A model generated the notes under the pieces. That model saw only the letters and a program-made list of their open reading frames with translations, was not told where the DNA came from and did no database searches. The position numbers were made by a program, and so were the translations under genes. 26,876 nucleotides of DNA from Coptodactyla brooksi (Eukaryota; Arthropoda; Insecta; Coleoptera; Scarabaeidae), in NCBI GenBank assembly GCA_033557675.1, contig JAWQRM010000195.1, positions 1 to 26,876 of the forward strand. The letters run 5' to 3'. Positions 20,577 through 26,876 of this stretch are shown here, in pieces; position 1 is the first letter of the stretch; each line of letters starts with the position of its first letter.

Positions 20577-21386
20577 TGTAAACTGTATCTCCTCTTGTAG
20601 GTTTACACTTTGTCTATGAAGGAAAAATAAATATTGATCAATACAGTAATTAGTGTTTAATTTATGTTTAGTAAGGCCAAAATTAAAACTGTCGGCTGCA
20701 ACGGAATTAAAAAGGAAAGATAGCAGACAGATCGCAGTATAAAAGAGTACTGAAAAGATTAAGAAGGACAAGATCCAGTAATTATTATAGACAAGTTGAT
20801 AGGATGATGGGTAGGTTTAAAAAGCAAACGAAAGATAATGTTGGTAAGGTAATAATCGAGTTTTGCATTTAAAACAGCCTAATGATTTGGAACCACCATC
20901 CTTCATTATAAGGAATGTACATAAATATATTCATACATAAATGCATATAAAGAATGTACATAAATTGGACTTTTAGAAATATCCAAGTGACCGCAACTGA
21001 TTAGGCAACCAAACTTGCAGTGTGGTAATGATTAAAAGAAAACACCCTAACTGCCACAATTGAGAGAGTCAGTGGTGTAACAAAATTCATTTTCTGTTAA
21101 ATAACAGGAAAAGAAATATTATCAAAAGGTGTTAACATTAAATCTACTATTAATTTAAGATTCAATCGCCTTTCATGAACGCCTCTGTTTAAATTGTAAG
21201 ATCTGCTTACTTTTTAGTGACACACAAAAATATTACAATACTACCAAAATACGGTAAACAAGTTTTTAGAATAGGAATCTGCATTTGATTACGTAGGATT
21301 TGGACATTTCTGAAAGCCCTTTACTAGAATATACTAATAAGGAAAGAAAAAATCAATAATCGACTATTACAAAGGTAACAAAATTA
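20577..21386. other. Intergenic, no gene seen
   Basis: Low-complexity AT-rich DNA. A short motif GATTAGGCAACC at 20999 recurs inverted at about 22743 (GGTTGCCTAATC), bracketing the hammerhead-bearing repeat cluster. This could mark the ends of an old insertion, but the match is too short to be sure. Confidence 0.4.
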
Positions 21387-21413
21387 AATTCTTACATTAA
21401 GAATGTAAGAATT
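21387..21413. repeat. Perfect 12-bp hairpin
   Basis: AATTCTTACATT at 21387-21398 pairs perfectly with AATGTAAGAATT at 21402-21413 around a three-base loop. It stands 40 bases before the large fold-back repeat. Confidence 0.75.
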
Positions 21414-21485
21414 GACAAAGAACCATTATTTACTAGTTATAAAGTAAAAACGAAGTCACTACTACGCCAAAATATGAAAACAGAT

Positions 21486-21528
21486 GCTCGACGCACGTTT
21501 CGCTAATCAAGTTAGCATCATCAGGAGC
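21486..21528 (-). ncRNA. Hammerhead ribozyme-like motif, copy 1 (best preserved)
   Basis: Read on the minus strand: stem I strand GCTC, core CTGATGA, one U, stem II GCTAA/TTAGC with loop CTTGA, core GAAA, minimal stem III (CG-TG-CG), cleavage triplet GTC, and stem I partner GAGC. All core positions of a type I hammerhead are present. The extra U after the core and the very short stem III resemble hammerheads described in Penelope-like retroelements. Cleavage activity is predicted from sequence only. Confidence 0.75.
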
Positions 21529-21572
21529 GATGAAGGACTGAGTGTTTCATTTATGTATGAAACAGTCTCATT

Positions 21573-21615
21573 GCTCCTGATGATGCTAATTTTGCCAGCG
21601 AAACGTACGTCGAGC
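21573..21615 (+). ncRNA. Hammerhead ribozyme-like motif, copy 2
   Basis: Plus-strand counterpart in the other arm: GCTC, core CTGATGA, weakened stem II (GCT/AGC, three pairs), GAAA, CG-TA-CG, GTC, GAGC. Core and cleavage triplet are intact; stem II has lost two pairs compared with copy 1. Confidence 0.7.
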
Positions 21616-21650
21616 ATCTTTTTTTCATATTTTGGCGTAGTGGTAACTCC

Positions 21651-22075
21651 ATTTTTATTTTGTTATCAAGCCAAAGGTTCCAAACCCTCAATTTTTGCTA
21701 GTTACAAACGTTAAATAAAGAAAAGATAAAAATAACAAAATCTCTGTAGAGATGCAAAATCCAGTTGAACACACAGAAATAGGGCGAAAATATCAAGAAT
21801 TAATAGAGTATTTGAAAAGCTGACAGACAAAAGTTGTAAAAATTCTAAGGTAGGCTGTAAAGACCTTTTTACTTTGTCATCAAGCCAAAGGAACCAAACC
21901 CTCAACTTTTGCTAGTTACAAAGGTTAAATATAGAAAAGATAAAACTAATAAAATCTCTGTAGAGATGTAAAATCCATTTGAATACACAGAAATAGGGCG
22001 AAAGTATCAAGAATTAATAGAGTATTTGAAAAGCTGACAGACAAAAGTTGTAAAAATTGTAAGGTAGGCTGTAAA
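21651..22075. repeat. Two tandem units of about 213 bp between the two hammerhead fold-backs
   Basis: 21651-21863 and 21864-22075 are direct repeats. Both contain ATCAAGCCAAAGG, TTTTGCTAGTTACAAA, AATCTCTGTAGAGATG, GAATTAATAGAGTATTTG and AAGCTGACAGACAAAAG. The start of the unit (AACCAAAGGTTC-like) also follows the second fold-back at about 22675, so the repeat family extends across the cluster. No reverse transcriptase or endonuclease domain is recognisable. A short reading at 22138-22272 (MSPSRTVFVEPVDRIGNLL) looks protein-like but is unassigned. Confidence 0.8.
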
Positions 22076-22501
22076 GAAGAAGATGAAGTGATGAAAACAA
22101 AGTACAATAAAAACTATTCTATAGAGCACTAAAAAACATGCAGCAATCATATCAACCGACAATGTCACCTTCAAGGACAGTTTTTGTTGAACCTGTGGAC
22201 AGAATTGGAAACTTGCTGATCAAAAATCAGTTTTTAATATTCAGAAATTATTTCACCAGAGAAGGCACGTGATAATTCTTTATTATCATCAGTATGAATG
22301 CTTTAGCTTTTAATATTTTTTTTTAAAACAGCAAAGCTAATATTTTTCATCTTAGAACAGTCATGGTAAGAGTCATCAACTGTTTATATTAAGTAAGTTT
22401 CAGCAGTATCAGTATATTTCTTGTATTTACAACATTAATACAGCTCAGCGCAAGCAAGCTTGCGTTCTGAAATTTTTTACACCATCACCAAAGAACTACA
22501 A

Positions 22502-22544
22502 GCTTGATGTATGTTTCGCTAACCAAATTAGCATCATCAGGAGC
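22502..22544 (-). ncRNA. Hammerhead ribozyme-like motif, copy 3 (decayed)
   Basis: Minus strand: GCTC, CTGATGA, stem II GCTAA/TTAGC intact, GAAA, then CA-TA-CA and ATC instead of CG-TG-CG and GTC, and AAGC instead of GAGC. Stem III and the stem I pairing are damaged by C-to-T/G-to-A type changes. Confidence 0.6.
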
Positions 22545-22583
22545 GATAGAAGTCTTATATCGCTCTTTTGGTAGTCTTTCGTT

Positions 22584-22626
22584 GCTCCTAATGATGCTAT
22601 CTTGGTTAGCGAAACGTATATTGAGC
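22584..22626 (+). ncRNA. Hammerhead ribozyme-like motif, copy 4 (dead core)
   Basis: Plus strand: GCTC, CTAATGA (the invariant G of CTGATGA is A), stem II GCTA/TAGC, GAAA, CGTATATT, GAGC. The core substitution should abolish cleavage. Confidence 0.6.
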
Positions 22627-22720
22627 ATGCATTTCCCAGTTTTGATGCAATGGTCACAATTATTCAATTTTGTTATGAAACCAAAGGTTCGAAACCCACA
22701 ATTTTGCTTTTGTAATCAAT

Positions 22721-22997
22721 ATTTTGAAACATCGTCTGTTAGGTTGCCTAATCATTAAAATACAACGTAGAATTAGAGGTCGCTCGTTTCTATAATGTCA
22801 ATTTGCTTCAAGCTATTGCAGATTTCTATTACTTGTGACATTTCTATTTCTTTGTTTACTTCACGATATTACTGGAGAAGTCAATGCCTTTCCTAAATGA
22901 GTCTTTAGTATCCAATTAAATTGTTACTGAACCGGAAGTGTGTCCAATGAACTGGGCTATGAAACACGTGTACAAATAAAAAAACAAATACTTAAAA
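22721..22997. promoter_or_regulatory. Upstream region of DPH5
   Basis: About 275 bp between the repeat cluster and the DPH5 start codon, expected to hold its promoter and 5' UTR. Placement is inferred from position; no core element is called. Confidence 0.35.
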
Positions 22998-24532
22998 ATG
23001 TTTTATATTATTGGACTTGGTTTAGGTGATTGCAAAGACATAACTGTAAAAGGTTTAGAAATAGTTAAAAAGTGCGATAAAGTTTATTTGGAAGCGTACA
23101 CGTCGATTTTAACACAGGGAAAGGAAGAATTGGTACATAAACTGGTATAAATATACTCTTATAGAGTCCAATGTACTCTGATTCATTCTAGGAAAGGTTT
23201 TATGATCGTAAAGTCATATTAGCTGATAGAGACCTTGTGGAACAGGGTGCAGACACGATTCTAAACAATTCTGATTGCGAAGATGTAGCGTTATTGGTGG
23301 TAGGTGACCCCCTCGGAGCAACCACTCATACCGATCTAATTCTAAGGGCCAAAGAGAAAGGGATTAAATGCCAAGTAATTCACAATGCATCAATCTTAAC
23401 TGCAGTTGGTTGTTGCGGTTTACAATTATATAGTTATGGTGAAACGGTATCTATACCATATTGGACAGATTCTTGGAAACCTGACAGTTTTTTTGATAAA
23501 ATTGTTGCGAATTACCAGCACAGATTGCATACTTTATGTTTACTAGGTTTGGTCGAATTTATTAATTATTTGAAACTCATCCAGAGGAAAATAGGGGTTT
23601 GATTTGTGTTGCAAATCTAAATTTCCTGCGTGTGAAGAAAATTCTTGATCATCTGCATATACCAATATCTGACTGCTTATTCAGAACTGTATCTCCCAGG
23701 TTGATGGATAGCCTTCTTATTATTCTTTCTACCATAAAGTTAAACAATGTCATTGAAAATTGTAACAAGATTTTCATTGTTTTTGTGAAGAGAGCTTGAA
23801 CACTAATCCAAAAATCCTCAAGAGCTATTTTAGAGAATTTTATTTTCAAAGTACGATCTGTTATCAATTGGACCAAGTAGATTTCGTATCCAGTTATAAT
23901 TTTTTACGAAAGCATTATTCATTGCAAAGCAGATATTATTCATAATCTTCAAGAACAAGAATAAAATAATGAAAATAAAACTAGACAGGATATGTTAGAT
24001 GGCCTATGGGGTGGGCAGGACATGTTATTAGATAGTCACTATAGAGCTATATAACTTATGAAGATGACGAGTTAAATGCAACATGAAAAATAACATATTT
24101 TCCTGTGGAACTGACATTTATGAACTTGATTTTGTAAAATAACTAATTTTTAGATATTAAGGTAAAAGAGCCGACTTTGGAGAGCTTAACCAAAAAGAAA
24201 GTAGAGTACATGCCACCGAAATTTATGAGTGTAAGAGAAGCTGCTCGGCAATTGTTGGAGATAATATCACAGAAAGAAAACACTTGTAAAATTAAAAATT
24301 ACAAGAATACAAACGTACCGAGGGATATTAACAGCAATCTGTTCTAGGTATTAATTCAAATAGCTTGTGTGTCGGATTATCTAGAGTCGGTGCATACGAC
24401 CAGAATATAGCCGTTTGTTCATTAGAAAAAATGTCGCAATACGACTTAGGGGATCCCTTACATTCCTTAGTGATTATTGGACCAGATCTACATCCACTTG
24501 AGACAGAATATTTGGAACAATTTAAAGTGTAA
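22998..24532 (+). CDS. DPH5: Diphthine methyl ester synthase (DPH5)
   Basis: SAM-dependent methyltransferase of the diphthamide pathway. It methylates the modified histidine of translation elongation factor 2 in the cytosol. Exons 22998-23132, 23192-23546, 24154-24285 and 24348-24532 join in frame to give 268 residues; the family is typically about 270-290. Seen: N-terminus MFYIIGLGLGDCKDITVKGL, LEAYTSIL, VVGDPLGATTHTDL (the SAM-binding GDPxxATTH), VIHNASILTAVGCCGLQLY, GETVSIPYWTDSW, HTLCLLDIKVKEP, FMSVREAARQLLEI, LCVGLSRVGA and DPLHSLVIIGP. The third junction sits in a variable loop and is less certain (donor at 24286). The loop is shorter than in vertebrates. Intron 2 contains a hAT relic. 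The neighbouring repeats do not disturb the frame. Confidence 0.95.
23640..23940 (-). pseudogene. hAT-superfamily transposase C-terminal relic in DPH5 intron 2
   Basis: On the minus strand, two adjoining frames read AFVKNYNWIRNLLGPIDN and then LITDRTLKIKFSKIALEDFW followed by MKILLQFSMTLFNF. This resembles the hAT C-terminal dimerisation region (ZBED/SCAND3-like: LEDFW followed by KILLPFxTTYLCE). The frame shifts between the parts and the conserved YLCE segment is lost. A fragment of an old insertion, antisense to DPH5. Confidence 0.55.
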
Positions 24533-24568
24533 TCGTTATATTGTTTTGCAATATTGTATGTTTCTATG

Positions 24569-24574
24569 AATAAA
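24569..24574 (+). terminator. DPH5 polyadenylation signal AATAAA
   Basis: Canonical hexamer 37 bases after the DPH5 stop codon, followed by an AT-rich tail region. Confidence 0.6.
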
Positions 24575-24943
24575 TCAGTAAATATTCCAACAAGTTTTTA
24601 TTTAAAAGAACTACAAGAATACAAAGTAAGGATATAAAATAAAAAAAAATTATTGAAAATAAGTAAATTTAAGCATCCAAGTATTCTCTAATATAATAAT
24701 ACCAATTATCCTCTATTATACCAATACTACACTTTCAAAAAGCAGTTTCTTTCACAATTAAAATGTATATGAATATTCAAAATAAATAGTTTATTTAATT
24801 TTTATTCTTAAATGCAACGTAAAATATAAAATACGTAACCCAATTTCATTTTGTACTTTAATGTCTTAAAAATAAGGGAATTTTTAAGACATTAAAAAAT
24901 ACGGGATTAAGGGAACACTTTTAATTAATTCTTGGTCAGTCAT
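24575..24943. other. Intergenic, with a 15-bp perfect hairpin
   Basis: AT-rich DNA after DPH5. 24858-24872 (TTAATGTCTTAAAAA) pairs perfectly with 24881-24895 around an eight-base loop. It lies just beyond the transposase relic and could be part of that element's end. Confidence 0.6.
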
Positions 24944-25543
24944 TTAATCTTCTACACTATCACTGTTTAACCATTCACAAACTTCTGTTTCCGTAACATT
25001 TTCACATCCTGATATTTTGTTGACAATTTGAAGTAAACTTTTATCACGGTCGGCATCTGCATCTGTGAAATGTCTCTCCTCTTGTTGAATCAATTTTGAC
25101 CAAGATTTTTCCAGAGTACTACTCTTTACTTGATTCCAGGCTGAAGCTATCCAATATACAACATTTTTCAAGTTTATCTTCTTTAGACATTCAATGAGAT
25201 CGGCATCCTCATCTACTTCCCCAAAATATGCTCCAATAGTAAACGCCTGTAATTACGTTTTAAATTGTCCAGCACACCCTGATCCCTGTGCCGAATGAGA
25301 GAAGTTACAGCAGGAGGCAAAACCATTGTTTTTATTTCCTCACTTTCAAGTTGGTCCGCACTTGGGTGCTTTCAAGTTGTAGGGGAACCGCCCAGCAGTA
25401 TGTTTGAAATGAACAACAGCAGCGCGTAAAATAGATTTGTTTCCGGGGAATCTCAGACGCGTTTCTTAAAATGCGTCTGGGATTCCCCAAAAAAAATCCC
25501 ACTTTATTTTGGATAAACCGGATTCTATATCGAGATTGTACTG
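24944..25543 (-). mobile_element. pogo/Tigger-type transposon relic with DDE transposase C-terminus
   Basis: On the minus strand the left boundary is suggested by TA followed by CAGTACAATCTCGATATA (position 25543 downward), which resembles Tigger/pogo termini. After a non-coding part, frames read HPSADQLESEEIKTMVLPP, then AVTSLIRHRDQGVLDN (family FLPPNVTSLIQPMDQGV, containing the third catalytic acid), a frameshift near 25235, and an open stretch 25171-24944 starting MKNVVYWIASAW with CENVTETEVCEWLNSD at the end. The N-terminal DNA-binding part and most of the catalytic domain are missing. The opposite terminus is not recognised. Confidence 0.75.
25445..25488. repeat. 16-bp hairpin within the Tigger-type relic
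   Basis: GGGGAATCTCAGACGC at 25445-25460 pairs with GCGTCTGGGATTCCCC at 25473-25488 with one mismatch and a 12-base loop. It is GC-rich compared with its surroundings and lies 55 bases inside the element terminus. Confidence 0.8.
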
Positions 25544-26450
25544 TATTTTCAACTGTTATCGCTAAGGTAACTTGATCCGATTGAGGCACTCGAATTTTTC
25601 ACATTTTCTTCTATAAATCGAGAACGGATTGAGATATCGCGATGGCGTTTTCACTAAAATTTAGCTAATTTTACGATGGGTAAGGGTCTGTCATGAAAAT
25701 AGACCATTCCATTTAACTTTTTTCCAAAAATCGAAAAAAAATATCGTTGCAGATAACGTCCTCTGGTGTGTTTGTTTTAAACTAAACAATTCAACCAAAA
25801 ACTTTTTTCAAAAATTCATAAAAAGCTCTTTCAAACGAGACCAAAAATATTAAAATCGGTTGAATGATTCCGTTGAATGATGCAAAAATCAGATAGTAAT
25901 CAGATAGAGACAGATACCAAAAAATGTCGCAAAGCAAAATGATGCGGTATTGCCCAAGATTTTTTCAAAATTATAGCTCATCGTGTAACTTTCCGAAATA
26001 GTGGACGTTTCTTCATAGCACTTACGCCCCCTAGCGGTCGAATTGCGAACATGAAAATCATTTTCAGCCACTTTGTTTATAAGGATTTTCCCCCAAACCA
26101 CTAGGTCATACATATTTAGTTTTATTTTACGTTGAAATAAATATTCCAAAATAATATCATTGGTTAGCCAAATTGAATACATTTCTGAAATTGTGAACAA
26201 TGCAGTTTACGCGACATGCTTCGATTTCGCTGAAAATTCTACACAGTGTCAAGGTAGTGTTAAAACGCGTGTTTATGAAAAGCATTTTGTGCGGAAACGA
26301 AAGGGACGCCTAAGAAAGCCCTTGAAACAAGGTGATGTCGCGCATGCGCACTCCGCTCGCGTTACGTAGTACAAAACGCAATACGGTTGTTTACACCATG
26401 TTTTGATTACAAGCCGCGAATTTTGTGATTGAAATAAATGGCGGATTGGA
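25544..26450. other. Probable mobile-element DNA without recognisable genes
   Basis: Base composition is more even than in the rest of the window from about 25980 on, with stretches such as CTTACGCCCCCTAGCGGTCG and a CG-rich patch at 26337-26370. Open frames at 25889-26200 (minus) and 26160-26369 (plus) overlap and show no known domain. The region leads directly into the DDE_3 transposase relic, so part of it may be that element's 5' end. Confidence 0.4.
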
Positions 26451-26474
26451 AAAATACGGCACTTGTGAAATGTA

Positions 26475-26876
26475 AACGATCGAATCATTTTGCATAAAGA
26501 TCTTCACCTTCACGCTTCTAAAGTTCAACTCGTTCAAGAATTAAAGCCGGCCGACCATTGTTTGCGTCGAACGTTTGTGAATTGGCTGTTTGAAAAACTG
26601 AACGAAAACAACGCATCTTTCAACAAAATCATCTTTAGCGATGAGGCCCATTTTCAATTAGGCGGTTATGTAAACGAACAAAATTGTCGCATATTTCCTT
26701 GCTCATTTTTTCGAAAATGAGCAAGGAAACGCCGTCACCGTGAATTCTCTGCGCTACCAAACCATGATAACCGATTTTTTGTAGCCACAATTGGCTAATG
26801 TTAACATCAGTGACCTTTAGTTTCAGCAAAACGGCGCCACAAGCCACACAGCCGGCCAAACAATTCAGTTATTGCA
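26475..26876 (+). pseudogene. DDE_3 (Tc1/mariner-group) transposase relic, internally deleted; runs off window
   Basis: Reads LHKDLHLHASKVQLVQELKP then FNKIIFSDEAHFQLGGYVNE and QNCRI, a well-known insect transposase pattern with the first catalytic Asp in FSDEAHF. A hairpin at 26694-26729 follows. Beyond it the frame resumes at NEQGNAVTVNSLRYQTMITD, then two stops where Trp is expected, and FQQNGATSHTA, in which the second catalytic Asp (QQDGATCH in relatives) is Asn. The coding segment between NCRIWG and FFENEQG is absent. The helix-turn-helix N-terminus is also missing. Clearly inactive. Confidence 0.85.
26694..26729. repeat. Perfect 16-bp hairpin at the transposase deletion junction
   Basis: TTTCCTTGCTCATTTT at 26694-26709 pairs perfectly with AAAATGAGCAAGGAAA at 26714-26729 around TTCG. 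The right arm is normal transposase coding sequence (ENEQGN); the left arm is its reversed copy. Confidence 0.9.

Larger units (their letters stand above)
21453..21648. repeat. Fold-back repeat carrying hammerhead-like motifs in both orientations
   Basis: Two arms of roughly 90-98 bases (21453-21550 and 21557-21648) are near-complementary around the loop TTATGT. Shared blocks include CTACGCCAAAATATGAAAA, GATGCTCGACG, CGTTTCGCT, and GCATCATCAGGAGC. Because the arms are inverted, each strand carries one hammerhead-like sequence. Confidence 0.9.
22490..22720. repeat. Second, older hammerhead-bearing fold-back and its flank
   Basis: Related to 21453-21720 in order and content: inverted hammerhead-like pair, a TTTTGATGCAATGGTCAC stretch aligning with TTTTGGCGTAGTGGTAAC, then TTTTGTTATGAAACCAAAGG aligning with the ATCAAGCCAAAGG region. 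More diverged than the first unit. Confidence 0.7.

Noticed and set aside
20466..20771. 101-residue minus-strand frame containing the poly-C tract (Gly run)
   Set aside because: The frame depends on the homopolymer length and shows no known motif.
21484..21714. 76-residue frame across the hammerhead fold-back
   Set aside because: It reads through an inverted repeat whose conservation follows ribozyme structure, not codons.
25889..26369. Overlapping frames of 103 (minus) and 69 (plus) residues
   Set aside because: No recognisable domain, opposite orientations overlapping, within probable mobile-element DNA.
1..26876. tRNA or rRNA genes
   Set aside because: No cloverleaf with A and B box pattern and no rRNA core sequence was noticed by eye; tRNAscan-SE would settle it.

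Overview
The window looks like nuclear DNA of an insect, possibly a beetle (the order is inferred weakly). It is AT-rich and intron-rich, its splice sites follow GT..AG, its protein sequences resemble insect orthologues, and it carries many decayed DNA transposons. Five protein-coding genes can be rebuilt exon by exon. They are SVOP, a synaptic-vesicle-2-related transporter (minus strand, 3' end outside the window); NPL, N-acetylneuraminate lyase (plus); RABL3 (minus, intronless); RAB8 (plus, four exons); and DPH5, diphthine synthase (plus, four exons).

Layout. 1-7158 is the SVOP locus. Its first seven coding exons run right to left from 7158 to 1088. The large intron between exons 2 and 3 holds an inverted, broken partial copy of SVOP's own later exons (about 2375-5868, plus strand). 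That copy contains tandemly repeated exon and intron blocks. 7159-7641 is the divergent space between SVOP and NPL. 7642-10508 is NPL, and its third intron carries a minisatellite of about 1.2 kb with an 18-bp unit. The convergent ends of NPL and RABL3 have been tandemly duplicated (10418-11131 and 11132-11803). RABL3 and RAB8 then diverge from a shared 341-bp spacer. RAB8 introns hold an almost complete but dead piggyBac-like element (TTAA target site, matched inverted ends) and a 469-bp TA-flanked MITE.

19554-22997 is gene-poor. It holds fold-back repeats carrying hammerhead-ribozyme-like motifs on both strands, of the kind known from Penelope-like retroelements. DPH5 follows, with a hAT transposase relic in one intron. 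The right end (24.9-26.9 kb) holds a pogo/Tigger transposase relic and a DDE_3 (Tc1/mariner-group) transposase relic. The DDE_3 relic has a perfect 16-bp hairpin exactly at its internal deletion.

The five genes do not form a pathway. SVOP is a membrane transporter of secretory vesicles, RAB8 and RABL3 are small GTPases, NPL cleaves sialic acid, and DPH5 works on elongation factor 2. The most notable features are the SVOP self-inverted intronic copy, which would make the SVOP pre-mRNA strongly self-complementary, and the paired hammerhead motifs.
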